NCBI GenBank assembly: GCA_947478865.1
Contig: CANJXF010000011.1
Location: forward strand, 23,569-87,568
DNA: 64,000 bases
DNA from: Verrucomicrobiales bacterium
GTDB taxonomy: Bacteria > Verrucomicrobiota > Verrucomicrobiia > Limisphaerales > CANJXF01
Reading direction: 5' to 3'
The translations under genes were made by a program, and so were the position numbers. Under the pieces are notes generated by a model. That model searched no databases, was not told where the DNA came from, and saw nothing but the letters and a program-made list of their open reading frames with translations. Within the stretch, counting starts at the first letter, position 1. Each line of letters opens with the position of its first letter. This document shows positions 14,930 to 24,411 of the stretch, in pieces.

Positions 14930-16402
14930 TTAGGAGAGAATTCCCCGGATCACCTCGCCGTGCACATCGGTCAAGCGGCGTTCCGCGCCGTTATGATAGT
15001 AGTTCAACCGCTGATGATCGAGTCCGAGCAGATGCAGGAGGGTCGCGTGCAAATCGTAAATGGTCGTGACGTTCTCGACCGCTTTGTAGCCAAATTCGTC
15101 AGTCGCGCCGTAGCTGAAACCTCGTTTCACCCCGGCGCCGGTGAGCCAGACGGTGAAGCCATGCGGATTGTGATCTCGACCGCTCGCCCCTTTTTGAAAG
15201 GTCGGCATGCGACCAAATTCGGTGACGAACACAACGAGCGTGTCTTCCAAAAGTCCGCGTTGCTTGAGGTCGTTGATCAACGCAGCGCAAGGCTGGTCGA
15301 GGATCGTGCGATGGACGTCGTATTGTGATTTGAGCGTTCTGTGCCCGTCCCAGTTCCCCACCCCTTCCCCCATGGCGTAAGCGCCGTTGAAAAGTTGCAC
15401 GAAGCGCACGCCGCGCTCGACGAGACGTCGCGCCAGAATGCAGTTGCGGGCGAATCCCGCCTTCACTTTGTTGCTGTCGTTGGCGCCGTACATTTCCAGG
15501 GTGGCGACGCTTTCCTTTTTCAAATCGGCCACCTCCGGAGCGCTGAGCTGCATCTTGGCGGCAAGCTCGTAGCTGGCGATGCGCGCGCTCAAATCCGTGT
15601 CGCCCGGATGCTGAGCGAGATGCCGGTCGTTGAGGAATTTCAGAAATTCGCGCGTGTTCTTCTCGCCCGAGGACGAAATTTCCCTGGGCGTTTCGAGGTT
15701 GGGAATTCCTTTTTCAGTGTTGAATGCCGTTCCTTGAAACACAGCCGGAAGAAATCCAGCGCTCCAATGATTGGGCCCCATCTGCGGCACGCCGCGGGGA
15801 TCGGGAATCGCCACGAACGCGGGCAGATTCTGATTCTCGCTGCCCAGCGCATACGTCGCCCATGCGCCCATGCTTGGAAAACCGTCGAGAATGAACCCGG
15901 TGCTCATCTGATTCTCGGCGGGGCCGTGCGTGTTGGACTTCGCCGTCATTGAATGGATGAAACAAAAGTCATCCGCCATGTCGGCGAGATTCGGCAGGAG
16001 ATCAGAGATCATTTTCCCGGATTGTCCGCGCGGATGGAAATCCCAGATCGGCTTGACCAGGTTTCCATTCTCGCCCTGGAAGGTGACGAGTCCGGCGGAA
16101 CCGGGCATCGGCTGGTCGTGGCGCTTGATCAACTCCGGTTTGTAATCCCAAGCATCCAAATGGCTCAGCGCGCCGGAGCAAAAGATGACCACGACGTTTT
16201 TGGCTTTTGGCTTGAAATGCGGCGCCCGCGGAGCAAACGGTTTTTCAGGCGACCATTGCAACGGAGTTTTGTCCGCCAGCAATTCCTGCCCTCGCAACAA
16301 CGAAAGCAACGCGACCGCGCTAAGGCCGGTGCCGCCATGGCGAAGGAAATCGCGGCGATTGAGCATCCACCGGCCAGCGTTTGAAATAGTGTTCTCGTCC
16401 AT
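14930..16402 (-). CDS. DUF1501 domain protein with twin-arginine-like signal
   Basis: The 490-residue product has an N-terminal [19 protein letters not shown] stretch typical of Tat or lipoprotein export in this family. It then shows DUF1501 hallmarks: [59 protein letters not shown] and the terminal [13 protein letters not shown]1501 proteins belong to the alkaline phosphatase/sulfatase-like fold and are almost always next to a PSD1 (DUF1549/DUF1553) protein. That is the case here, with the stop of that gene 2 bp upstream of this start. The biochemical role of the pair is not established; polysaccharide breakdown is often proposed. Confidence 0.9.
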   Translation of the reverse strand: MDENTISNAGRWMLNRRDFLRHGGTGLSAVALLSLLRGQELLADKTPLQWSPEKPFAPRAPHFKPKAKNVVVIFCSGALSHLDAWDYKPELIKRHDQPMPGSAGLVTFQGENGNLVKPIWDFHPRGQSGKMISDLLPNLADMADDFCFIHSMTAKSNTHGPAENQMSTGFILDGFPSMGAWATYALGSENQNLPAFVAIPDPRGVPQMGPNHWSAGFLPAVFQGTAFNTEKGIPNLETPREISSSGEKNTREFLKFLNDRHLAQHPGDTDLSARIASYELAAKMQLSAPEVADLKKESVATLEMYGANDSNKVKAGFARNCILARRLVERGVRFVQLFNGAYAMGEGVGNWDGHRTLKSQYDVHRTILDQPCAALINDLKQRGLLEDTLVVFVTEFGRMPTFQKGASGRDHNPHGFTVWLTGAGVKRGFSYGATDEFGYKAVENVTTIYDLHATLLHLLGLDHQRLNYYHNGAERRLTDVHGEVIRGILS

Positions 16403-16404
16403 GA

Positions 16405-18912
16405 TTAAAAAACGAAAATGAATTCATTCGCATTCAGCATCGCCCGGCAAAACGAGGAGAGCCCTTCAGCGCGAACGAATTTTCTCGAGGCGGAAATTTC
16501 TTTGCGATCAGGTTCACGCTGAAAGGTGAGGGCGAAGGCGCGACGGATTTGCGCAGTGGAATCAGCGCCCGCCTCCCTCTGCAAGCGTTCGGCGAAGAAC
16601 CCGGCTTGCTGCATGATGAACGAACTATTCAGCAGATTCAGCGCCTGCAAAGGAGTCGTGCTCGTGCCGCGCTTTGGCGCGATTTGCCCGGCGTCGGGAC
16701 AATCAAAAACGCCGAACACGCCATCCGTGCGTTGGCGGACGATGGTTCCATAAACCATTCGGCGAAAGGTTTCCGGCGGCCATTCGCGGCGCGGAGAGTA
16801 AACGCGCACATAGTTTTCATTCGCCTCAAAAAAGCTGAAGCCCGGCCCGCCCATCCTGAGGTCGAGCTTTCCGGTCACGGCGAGAATCGAATCGCGAATC
16901 ACTTCCGCATCGCTTCGGCGCGGCGGAAAACGCCAGAGCAGTTTCGTGTTCGCATCCACGGCGACACACTCTCTGCGCGCGGCGCTCGCCTGCCGATACG
17001 TCGCTGAATTCACGATGAGCCGCTGAATATGTTTCATGCTCCAGCCGTGATCGATGAATTCGGAGGTGAGCCAATCGAGCAATTCGGGGTGGGTAGGTTT
17101 TGCGCCATTTTTTCCAAAGTCGCTCGGCGTGGCGATCAGGCCGGTTCCAAAATGATATTGCCACAACCGATTCACCATCACGCGCGCCGTCAGCGGATTG
17201 TTGGGATTCCCAATCCACTGGGCCAGCGCGAGGCGACGCTGCTGGTCGTCGGTCAAGTCTTTGGGAATCTTCGCCGCAGGACCGGCGTTCGTGTTGAGCG
17301 CGAACGCCACGGGAATCGCGCTCAGGGCGTTGGGTTTAACCTCCTCACGTTTCTGCATCGCCTCGCCGCGATAGAGCAGATGCGTGATCTCTGGTTTTCC
17401 ATCCAACGTCCCCGCATAAATCATCGGGCCATTCGACAGCTCTGCGATGCGTGATTTCAAATCGGCGCGTTCAGACAAAAGCTTTTTCGCGGCTTCGTTG
17501 GACGCGAGCGCAGGCGAGTCCGCTTTCTTTTCCGCGTCATATTTCTGGCGATCCACAGAGGAGGCCACGACGTGGTAAACGTTGGATTCCGTGGCGACTT
17601 CAATTTTGTAATCCACCGCGAGGCGATCAACGAAGCGCTGCTCGCGGTCGCGCCCCCACACTACTTTCGCGATCGTGACCACTTCAGGAAACTCCAACTC
17701 GACCCAACCTTTCCCGCCCTCGTTGGAAATCCAGCTGCGCCCGTTGCCGTAGCGCCCGTCGTTGATGTGTTCCGTCCGATGAATCTCTGAATTCGGATAA
17801 ACGCTCGACGCGGTCGGCTTCGTGCCGTTAGACGCGAGCGCGATATTCCTCGGGGTTTTTTCCGCGGTGAAAACCTCCAGCTCATCCAGGCACGGCTCGG
17901 CTTGAGTCGTTTGGGCAATTGTAAAACGGAGGCGCTTTGCCTGCACCGGGGCAAAGCGCTCCAGGTTCTTGCGCGCATTCACCGGGAGCCGCACCGCATT
18001 GGTCGCAAGTGGATTGGCCAGCGGCTCAAAATTTTCCAGCTCCGTTTCCACTTCTCCCAATCGCGCCTTCTTGGCGGCAAGCTCCTTGTTGCGAGCCTCC
18101 ATGTCCGAAACCCGCAGCGGGCGTTCACCGTGCTTGACCCCTTCAAACACCGCCTTCATCGCGAAATAATCTTTCTGCGGTATCGGATCAAATTTGTGAT
18201 TGTGACAGCGTGCGCAGCCCACGGTCAGACCGAGGAAGGTTGAGCCGGTGACGCCCACCATGTCGTGCAGCTCATCCACCCGCTGGTTTGCGGTCAGGAC
18301 TGGGTCAGGACTTTTCACCTGGTCCCACGGTCCGCCCACCAGGAAACCCATGGCTTCATCCACGCCAAAAATATCCCCAGCGATTTGTTCGGTAACGAAT
18401 CGATCGAACGGTTTATCCTCGTTGAACGCGCGGATCACGTAATCCCGGTACGGCCAAGCGTTGGGCCGCGGCTGATTCATTTCAAACCCGTTTGATTCTG
18501 CGAACCGCACCGTGTCGAGCCAGTGCCGCCCCCATTTTTCGCCATATCGGGGGGACGCGAGCAACCTCTCCACAACCTCTTCGTAGGCTCCGGGCGATTT
18601 ATTTTTCTCGAACGCGGCCAGTTCCTCTGGCGTCGGGGGCAATCCAGTTAAATTCAAATAAAGACGCCGCAACAACGTGCGCCGATCCGCTTCGCGCGAG
18701 GGAGACAGGCCGTCTTTCCGCAATTCTGCGGCAACAAAGGAGTCGATGGGATTGCGGGCGGGTAAACCGACTTGCGCCGACGGCACCTGCGGACGTTTGA
18801 CCGGTTTCAAACTCCACCACGCGTTGTCATTGGTCGAATCCGCCATGCCACCTAGAACGGAAGCAAACAGGGCGGCAATGACCCATAATGTTCGATGGCG
18901 AAACGCTGGCAT
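16405..18912 (-). CDS. PSD1-type protein: DUF1549 + discoidin-like + DUF1553
   Basis: The 835-residue secreted protein has a signal peptide ([18 protein letters not shown]). DUF1549 covers about 50-265 ([33 protein letters not shown]), with [18 protein letters not shown] near its end. An F5/8 type C-like insert lies about 330-450 ([24 protein letters not shown]), and DUF1553 about 560-820 ([34 protein letters not shown]). Unlike many relatives it has no N-terminal cytochrome c-like domain (no CxxCH there). It is translated just before the DUF1501 gene and they surely form one operon. Confidence 0.9.
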   Translation of the reverse strand: MPAFRHRTLWVIAALFASVLGGMADSTNDNAWWSLKPVKRPQVPSAQVGLPARNPIDSFVAAELRKDGLSPSREADRRTLLRRLYLNLTGLPPTPEELAAFEKNKSPGAYEEVVERLLASPRYGEKWGRHWLDTVRFAESNGFEMNQPRPNAWPYRDYVIRAFNEDKPFDRFVTEQIAGDIFGVDEAMGFLVGGPWDQVKSPDPVLTANQRVDELHDMVGVTGSTFLGLTVGCARCHNHKFDPIPQKDYFAMKAVFEGVKHGERPLRVSDMEARNKELAAKKARLGEVETELENFEPLANPLATNAVRLPVNARKNLERFAPVQAKRLRFTIAQTTQAEPCLDELEVFTAEKTPRNIALASNGTKPTASSVYPNSEIHRTEHINDGRYGNGRSWISNEGGKGWVELEFPEVVTIAKVVWGRDREQRFVDRLAVDYKIEVATESNVYHVVASSVDRQKYDAEKKADSPALASNEAAKKLLSERADLKSRIAELSNGPMIYAGTLDGKPEITHLLYRGEAMQKREEVKPNALSAIPVAFALNTNAGPAAKIPKDLTDDQQRRLALAQWIGNPNNPLTARVMVNRLWQYHFGTGLIATPSDFGKNGAKPTHPELLDWLTSEFIDHGWSMKHIQRLIVNSATYRQASAARRECVAVDANTKLLWRFPPRRSDAEVIRDSILAVTGKLDLRMGGPGFSFFEANENYVRVYSPRREWPPETFRRMVYGTIVRQRTDGVFGVFDCPDAGQIAPKRGTSTTPLQALNLLNSSFIMQQAGFFAERLQREAGADSTAQIRRAFALTFQREPDRKEISASRKFVRAEGLSSFCRAMLNANEFIFVF

Positions 18913-18987
18913 GGAGGGAGATTATTAGCACGCTGCGCTGCGGGCAAGGTGTTCTCGAGCGAGGCTACCCGCTTCTTCCCAATCCTT

Positions 18988-20457
18988 TCAGCGAATCAAA
19001 CGAGCGCGGAAACCCTTGGGCTTCGGCTCGCGCACTCTGGAATTCAAAGCCGCCAAGAAACCTGCGGCTTTCGCCAGCGTTTCCTCATATTCCGCTTCGG
19101 GATTTGAATCGGCAACGATTCCCGCGCCGACTTGAAAATACGCGATGCCTTCTTTGCAGATGGCAGTGCGGATCAGAATGCTCAACTGGCTCTCGCGATT
19201 GAATCCCAGATAACCGAGCGCGCCGGTATAGGGCCCGCGCGTGATCGGCTCGAGCTCATCGATGATTTCCATCGCTCGGATTTTTGGTGCGCCGGTGATG
19301 CTGCCGCCGGGAAAACTGGAGGCGAACGCGGCGAAATGCGCGATGCCGGAACGAAGTCGTCCTTCAATGGTGGAAACAAGGTGTTGCACTTGCGGATAAC
19401 GTTCGAGACGGACGAGTTCAGGCACTTGCACGGAACCGTATTCACAAACTTTGCCCAGATCGTTGCGGAGCAAATCGGTGATCATGACCAGCTCCGACAT
19501 TTCTTTCGCGCTGGTTTGGAGTTCGTAGGTGAGCTGCGCGTCGCGATTCGCATCGGAGGAACGAGGTCGGGTGCCTTTGATGGGCCGGGTTCGAATCTGC
19601 GAACCGCTCATGCGCAAAAAGGATTCGGGCGAGGAGGAGGCGATTTGAAATTCGCCGCAATCCAGATAGGCGGAGAATGGCGCGGGCGATGCCGAGGAAA
19701 GCCGTTGAAACAATTCCCAGCCGGACAAGCAACATTCAACTGCGAGTCGCTGCGAAAGGTTGACCTGATAAATATCCCCGGCGCAAATGTAGCGCTGGGC
19801 CTTTTCGACTTTGGCGATGAACTCCGCGCGAGAGAGGTTTGATGAATGATCCGGAGAAGTTCCTGAGTCGGCACGCTCGCAGTGCGCTGCTGATGCCAAG
19901 CCCGGCGCTTCGGCGGTATTTTCATCGAGAAGACTCTGCCAAAAAGCAAGTTGCGCGCGGGCTTTGCTCTCGTTGCGCGAACCGTCCGCTTCGAGACCGG
20001 TGGAAATGATCCACGTTTTTTCAAGCCGATGATCGAAGACAACCAGGCTGTCGTAAAAACCAACCGCGCAATCCGGCAATTCCAAATCGTTGACTGCGGC
20101 CCGCGGCAGTTTTGGTTCAACAAAATTCTTCAGGTCATAGCCCCAATAGCCAAAGCAACCGCCGAGTGGAAAGGGCGAATCGATTTCTTCGAGCAATTCG
20201 TAGCGGGCCATCAATCCATCCAGGATATGCCATGGATCGCCAAATTGAACGTGGCGGACCTGGCCTGAAACGATCTCGCAGCGCGCTCCGAACGAATGCA
20301 GGGTCAAGAACGGTCGCGCCGCGATGAAGGAGTAGCGGGCTTGCTGTGACTCAAAAAAAGCGCTGCGCAACAGCACGACGCCACAGTGGCTCTGAACCTG
20401 TTCGACGAGCGATTCAGGCGTGTGCGCGGTCAGGATTGATTCGATGAGCGGACGCAT
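18988..20457 (-). CDS. pabB: Aminodeoxychorismate synthase component I
   Basis: Chorismate-utilising enzyme that, with a glutamine amidotransferase, makes aminodeoxychorismate for folate synthesis. The 489-residue protein has the catalytic core with RPIKGTRPR at 291-299 (Lys294). PIKGT is the PabB signature, whereas anthranilate synthases have PIAGT. It also has SAKEMSELVMITDLLRND, FPGGSITGAPKIRAMEIIDE and GALGY. The amidotransferase partner (PabA) is not adjacent. It stands alone between the PSD1 operon and infA. Confidence 0.92.
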   Translation of the reverse strand: MRPLIESILTAHTPESLVEQVQSHCGVVLLRSAFFESQQARYSFIAARPFLTLHSFGARCEIVSGQVRHVQFGDPWHILDGLMARYELLEEIDSPFPLGGCFGYWGYDLKNFVEPKLPRAAVNDLELPDCAVGFYDSLVVFDHRLEKTWIISTGLEADGSRNESKARAQLAFWQSLLDENTAEAPGLASAAHCERADSGTSPDHSSNLSRAEFIAKVEKAQRYICAGDIYQVNLSQRLAVECCLSGWELFQRLSSASPAPFSAYLDCGEFQIASSSPESFLRMSGSQIRTRPIKGTRPRSSDANRDAQLTYELQTSAKEMSELVMITDLLRNDLGKVCEYGSVQVPELVRLERYPQVQHLVSTIEGRLRSGIAHFAAFASSFPGGSITGAPKIRAMEIIDELEPITRGPYTGALGYLGFNRESQLSILIRTAICKEGIAYFQVGAGIVADSNPEAEYEETLAKAAGFLAALNSRVREPKPKGFRARLIR

Positions 20458-20568
20458 TTACTTGGCTGAAAGACTCTCGCCCGTCCAGCAATCTATGCGC
20501 AAGGGTAATGGAGGAAAAAACGGGGCGCGGATCTGGGTTAGATCACCGGCGCGCCAAAGAAAAACCAA

Positions 20569-20781
20569 TCAACCAAGGCGCCAAACGATGCGAGCCTTAT
20601 TCAAGTCGTATGGGGACATTTCCATTTTGACCCGATCCCCGACCGTGAGGCGCACGAAGCGCTTGCGCATTTTGCCAGAAATGGTCGCGAGGACCTGGTG
20701 CTTGTTGTCCAGCTCGACGCGGAACATTGTTCCCGCTAATACCGTGAAAATCCGACCTTCAACTTCAATGTGTTCTTCCAT
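20569..20781 (-). CDS. infA: Translation initiation factor IF-1
   Basis: A 70-residue single OB-fold protein that binds the ribosomal A site during initiation. The sequence [59 protein letters not shown] is unmistakable. The start MEEHIEVEG lacks the usual MAKE of many homologues but the length is normal. It lies downstream of the RRM gene on the same strand, with a terminator-like hairpin in between, so it probably has its own promoter near 20790-20820. Confidence 0.96.
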   Translation of the reverse strand: MEEHIEVEGRIFTVLAGTMFRVELDNKHQVLATISGKMRKRFVRLTVGDRVKMEMSPYDLNKARIVWRLG

Positions 20782-20825
20782 GAGCGATGTTTACTATATA
20801 CCAAACCATCTAAAATTCTTCATCC

Positions 20826-20861
20826 AAAAAAAGCGAGGCCCGGCGATAGACCGAGCCTCGC
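20826..20861 (-). terminator. Rho-independent terminator of the RRM protein gene
   Basis: The minus strand reads GCGAGGCTCGG, loop, CCGGGCCTCGC and then a run of seven T. The stem is GC-rich and begins about 20 bp after the RRM stop codon. Confidence 0.85.
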
Positions 20862-20880
20862 GTGACTTAAAATTTAAAAA

Positions 20881-21219
20881 TTAATAGCGACCACGACCGC
20901 CGCCGCCGCCGCCGCCACCGCCGCCGTAATCACGACGACCACCACCGCCGCCGCCGCCGGGAGGACGCTCTTCGCGGGGTTTGGCAATGTTCACGGTCAA
21001 GGCGCGACCATCGAGGTCGGTGCCATTCAAAGCGTCGATCGCTTTTTGAGCTTCTTCGGCTGTGCTCATTGTGACGAAAGCAAAACCACGGGGACGGCCG
21101 CTCATGCGGTCCATCATCAGGTTGGCTTCAACCACGGTGCCGTGTGCGGCAAAGGTGTCTTGCAGTTGGTTCTCGGAGATGTTGAAGGAAAGATTTCCAA
21201 CAAATAATTTCGTACTCAT
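20881..21219 (-). CDS. RRM-domain RNA-binding protein with glycine-rich tail
   Basis: The 112-residue protein has one RNA recognition motif with RNP2 (KLFVGNLSF, about 4-12) and RNP1 (RGFAFVTM, about 44-51). A tail of Gly/Arg repeats ending GGRGRY follows. This is the form of the cold- or stress-inducible single-RRM proteins of bacteria (Rbp family of cyanobacteria and others), thought to act as RNA chaperones. It is monocistronic, with a strong terminator behind it and a long gene-free 5' region (21220-21715) that could hold a regulated leader. Confidence 0.92.
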   Translation of the reverse strand: MSTKLFVGNLSFNISENQLQDTFAAHGTVVEANLMMDRMSGRPRGFAFVTMSTAEEAQKAIDALNGTDLDGRALTVNIAKPREERPPGGGGGGGRRDYGGGGGGGGGGRGRY

Positions 21220-21715
21220 GTGATGTTTACTCTACTAGACTAACCGTTCTTTCTCGAGACTGTTCCCGACTATCGGGTCTAAAAATCATCACTGAACCGA
21301 GTTCACTTGAAGATTTACCATGCCTTGAAAGTGACAAGCTATCTATCTGAGCGGTTAAGATGCCCACTTTTAAAGCCTTGGCAACCGATTTTCTTCGAAG
21401 TGCCAGCGCTGCCCGAACCGAATTTCTCTGCCAACATGACTTCAAAATCGAATTAAAACTTCCGCCCGCCTTGGAAAAACAAGGGAAAATCTGAATTTTC
21501 AAAACAATCCGGGCCTTTCTGATTCTGGAAAAACTCGCCTCTTCATCTTTTCCCCGTTTTTATCCTAATGAAAACTCAGGCTTGTTAAACCCCTTCCACG
21601 AATTGCCTGATTTGACATTCATTCCCGGGATAAATAATTCATGACAACGGGTCTCGCGCACCTCGATTGACAACCAACCGAACCGCGATAATTTTGAAAT
21701 AAGGAAAGGGGGTTT
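21220..21715. other. Intergenic region between divergent RRM and ferritin-like genes
   Basis: No credible gene was seen. On the right end, TTGACA at 21667-21672 and TAATTT at 21689-21694 (16-bp spacer) form a plausible promoter for the ferritin-like gene, followed by the purine-rich ribosome binding site AAGGAAAGGGGG before ATG 21716. The left half may contain the 5' leader of the RRM gene. No riboswitch class was recognised. Confidence 0.45.
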
Positions 21716-22180
21716 ATGGCTGAGCACACTGAACTCATCGAAATTCTCAACGAAGCAATCTCTTTGGAATACACTGCCGCCGTTCAATACAATCAGCAGA
21801 GCACGCTGCTCTCTGGACGCGACCGGATGTTGTTTGAAGATTTCCTCAAGGACAGCGCCAAGGAAGCGCTGTCGCATGCGCGCATGTGGAGCAGCCGCAT
21901 CGTTTACCTTGGCGGAATTCCCAGGCCGGAAGTTGGCGGGATTCGTCAATCCACCGACGCCATTGAAATGCTGCAATTTGATTTGGAGATCGAACAACGC
22001 GCCGTCGATACCTACACGCGCGCACACCGCGTCTGCCATCACGAACCCACCCGTTACATGCTCGAGAACCATATCCTCGACGAAGATAAAGATGTAGAGG
22101 AAATCCAAAAGCTTCTCGGACGCGTGCGCCCAAGAGAGCTGGGGCGGATCGAGGAACGGCTCGCCGCCGCACATCGCTAA
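21716..22180 (+). CDS. Bacterioferritin-like (ferritin-superfamily) protein
   Basis: The 154-residue four-helix protein starts with EILNEAISLEYTAAVQYN, where Glu18 is the first di-iron ligand. Helix B has KEALSHARMW (Glu50, His54), helix C DLEIEQRAVDTYTRAH and helix D ENHILDEDKDVEEIQ. Classic bacterioferritins have ExxH in helices B and D. Here helix B reads ExxxH, and the helix D histidine appears to be Asp, so the ferroxidase centre may be altered. No heme-ligand methionine could be placed with confidence. A strong Shine-Dalgarno precedes the start. It is probably involved in iron storage or oxidative protection, but this is not certain. Confidence 0.75.
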   Translation: MAEHTELIEILNEAISLEYTAAVQYNQQSTLLSGRDRMLFEDFLKDSAKEALSHARMWSSRIVYLGGIPRPEVGGIRQSTDAIEMLQFDLEIEQRAVDTYTRAHRVCHHEPTRYMLENHILDEDKDVEEIQKLLGRVRPRELGRIEERLAAAHR

Positions 22181-22190
22181 AGCGGGATTT

Positions 22191-23048
22191 TCAAGTCGTC
22201 TCGAAATCGAGCGCGATGTCCATGGCGCGGGCAGAATGGGTCAATGCGCCGACCGAAATGAAATCCACGCCGGTCTCCGCGATGGCGCGCACGGTTTGCA
22301 GATTCACCCCGCCGCTTGCTTCTGTTTTCGCGCGATCCTTCACCCAAAACACCGCCGTGCGCATTTCTTCCAAACTCATATTATCGAGCAATATCACATC
22401 TGCTCCGGCGAACACCGCCTGCTCGACCTGCGCTGGCGTGTCGGCCTCCACCTCGACTTTTAGCGCCGGAAACATTTCGCGGGCGCGCCGCACCGCTGCT
22501 TCGATGGCGTTTGGCAATTCGTTTTGCAACGCGACGAGGTGATTATCTTTAATCAAAACCATGTCGAACAAACCGATGCGATGATTCTGCCCGCCGCCGC
22601 AAGCCACCGCGTATTTCTCCAACAAACGCAAACCCGGCGTCGTCTTGCGCGTATCCAGAATCCTTGCGCGCGTCCCTTTGACCGCTTCCACGAACTGCGC
22701 CGTCAACGTTGCCACGCCGGAAAGCCGCTGCACAAAATTCAGCGCGACCCGTTCCGCCGTGAGCACAGCGCGGGCTGGCCCGACAATATTCAAAAGCGTG
22801 TCACCTTTTCCAACCCGCTGTCCGTCCGAGGCGATTCTGGCAATCTGCACGGCGGAATTGATTTCACGAAATGCCGCCTCGGCGACGGCGAGACCGCAAA
22901 CCACCAGCGACTCGCGCGCCACCATTTTCGCGGAGGCCGTCGCGTGCTCGGGAACCGTGGACAACGTGGTCACATCACCGCTACCGACGTCCTCGGCTAA
23001 CGCGGCTTGGACGACTCGGCGAATCTCGTTTTCGGGCGGAACTTGCAT
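22191..23048 (-). CDS. nadC: Nicotinate-nucleotide pyrophosphorylase (quinolinate phosphoribosyltransferase)
   Basis: Forms nicotinate mononucleotide from quinolinate and PRPP in de novo NAD synthesis. The 285-residue product contains EDVGSGDVTT near the N-terminus, LNFVQRLSGVAT, ARILDTRKTTPGLR, CGGGQNHRIGLFDMVLIKDN, EVEADT and VDFISVGALTHS, all diagnostic. The length is normal. It is convergent with the ferritin-like gene, 10 bp apart. nadA and nadB are not in the window. Confidence 0.97.
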   Translation of the reverse strand: MQVPPENEIRRVVQAALAEDVGSGDVTTLSTVPEHATASAKMVARESLVVCGLAVAEAAFREINSAVQIARIASDGQRVGKGDTLLNIVGPARAVLTAERVALNFVQRLSGVATLTAQFVEAVKGTRARILDTRKTTPGLRLLEKYAVACGGGQNHRIGLFDMVLIKDNHLVALQNELPNAIEAAVRRAREMFPALKVEVEADTPAQVEQAVFAGADVILLDNMSLEEMRTAVFWVKDRAKTEASGGVNLQTVRAIAETGVDFISVGALTHSARAMDIALDFETT

Positions 23049-23288
23049 CGTGCAGGAAAGTAAAGCGGCCTTGGGAATTTAAAACAAAAAGTTTCCGAAG
23101 CGGCAAGCGCGTGCTTCACTCATCCCGCCGCCATGAACGAAGAACAGGAAGATCCAAATTTCGGCCAGTGTCCCAATGTTTGCGAAGTTGTTTAATTATT
23201 ATCGCGACTCGTCAGGAAAAAATGTGTGGCGTGACACGAAAAACTTTCCTAGACAAAAACTCCATCCAGCCGCGTCATTCATCCGAGC

Positions 23289-23801
23289 ATGGCAGCGCCA
23301 CTTAATCTGGAACGTCTTTACGACGAACATTCGCAAGCGCTCTTTGCTTTCCTGCTGAACTTCACCCGGAGCGAGGCCGATACCCGCGATCTGCTTCAGG
23401 AAATTTTCATCAAACTCGCGCGGCAACCCGACTTGATCAAAGCCGCCCGCGACGAAAGGGCTTTTCTCGTCCGGCTCGCGCACAACGCCGCGATTGATCT
23501 GATGCGGCGGCGCGGCACGCGTAATAAAAATTATTCTCAACTCGCCAGCGAATCCGAATCGGTTTTTGCGCACAGCGACAATCCCGATGAAACGGAATTT
23601 CGCAAAGCCTTGTCCGAAGCGCTGGCCGATTTGCCGATGGAGCAACGCAGCGTCGTCCACCTGAAACTGTGGGAAGGATTGACCTTTGAAGCGATTGCCG
23701 ACGCGTTGGAAATTCCGCCGAACACCGCCGCGAGCCGGTTTCGCTACGGCTTAGACAAATTGCGCGAGCGGCTGCGTCCACTTTACGAGGAAATAAAATG
23801 A
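23289..23801 (+). CDS. ECF-type RNA polymerase sigma factor
   Basis: The 170-residue protein has sigma region 2 (LYDEHSQALFAFLLN, RDLLQEIFIKLARQ) and region 4 (LPMEQRSVVHLKLWEGLTFE, IADALEIPPNTAASRFRYG) and no regions 1 or 3, as in extracytoplasmic-function sigma factors. Two genes follow on the same strand: a short protein with a single membrane helix, in the place of an anti-sigma factor, and a large membrane protein. A degenerate palindromic repeat lies between sigma and the second gene. The inducing signal is unknown. Confidence 0.93.
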   Translation: MAAPLNLERLYDEHSQALFAFLLNFTRSEADTRDLLQEIFIKLARQPDLIKAARDERAFLVRLAHNAAIDLMRRRGTRNKNYSQLASESESVFAHSDNPDETEFRKALSEALADLPMEQRSVVHLKLWEGLTFEAIADALEIPPNTAASRFRYGLDKLRERLRPLYEEIK

Positions 23802-23851
23802 ATTTTATAAACCGCGAATGGACACGAATCGACGCGAGCCAACACCGGCAT

Positions 23852-23953
23852 TGGAGCGCGGTTGTGTCGTCCGCGACCGGCCGCAGCACATCACTAAGTC
23901 TCTGCGCCTCGGTTAATTCCTGCGCCCTGAACGCTGCGACCCAGTCGCGCTCC
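23852..23953. repeat. Degenerate copy of the GGAGCGCGG palindromic element
   Basis: The left arm GGAGCGCGGTTGTGTCGTCC closely matches that of the palindrome at 9450-9572, followed by GCGACCGGCCGCAGCACA. The right arm is reduced to GACCCAGTCGCGCTCCG. The element lies between the sigma-factor gene and the next gene. Confidence 0.6.
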
Positions 23954-23987
23954 GTCAGTGATAATGTTCCGTCCTAGCACTACAATT

Positions 23988-24407
23988 ATGAACTCTGACG
24001 ATTTTGAAAAGCGACTTGAACGGCAAGCCATTCGACCCATTCCCGGCGAATGGCGGCGAGAGATTTTGCAAAATGCAAACGGCGCCTCCGCTTCACCAAC
24101 CAATATTCAAAATTCAAAGTTTAAAACCTTTGTCAGCGAATTGTTGTGGCCGTGCCCGGAGGCGTGGGCGGGATTGGCCGCAGTTTGGCTGGCGATTTTG
24201 ACCGTTAATTTTTTTACGGCCGACAGATCACCCGTGATTGCGCAAAAAGCGTCGCCGAATTCTCCGGAAACACTCATGGCCCTCCGACAGCAGGAATGGA
24301 TTTTCGCCGAACTCAACGAGCCACCTGAAGCGCCGGTCGCAGAACGTCCGAAACCGCAGCAGCCGCGGCCGCACAGCGAACGGCGTGAGGAGTTTTTAGC
24401 CGCCTGA
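23988..24407 (+). CDS. Single-pass membrane protein downstream of sigma factor (possible anti-sigma)
   Basis: The 139-residue product starts MNSDDFEKRLERQAIR and has one hydrophobic segment (AWAGLAAVWLAILTVNFF, about 57-74). A proline- and glutamate-rich tail follows (EPPEAPVAERPKPQQP). The cytoplasmic N-terminus of about 50 residues precedes the membrane helix, the orientation of many anti-sigma factors, but no zinc-binding anti-sigma motif (HxxxCxxC) is present. The ATG at 23988 was preferred to an upstream ATG at 23958. The stop is 4 bp before the next gene. Confidence 0.6.
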   Translation: MNSDDFEKRLERQAIRPIPGEWRREILQNANGASASPTNIQNSKFKTFVSELLWPCPEAWAGLAAVWLAILTVNFFTADRSPVIAQKASPNSPETLMALRQQEWIFAELNEPPEAPVAERPKPQQPRPHSERREEFLAA

Positions 24408-24411
24408 TTTT

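Noticed and set aside
21227..21502. A 91-codon minus-strand frame upstream of the RRM gene
   Set aside because: No ribosome binding site, no recognisable motif and an odd composition; treated as intergenic.
23132..23194. A 20-codon ORF upstream of the sigma factor with CPNVC
   Set aside because: Too short to support, with no ribosome binding site or known small-protein family.
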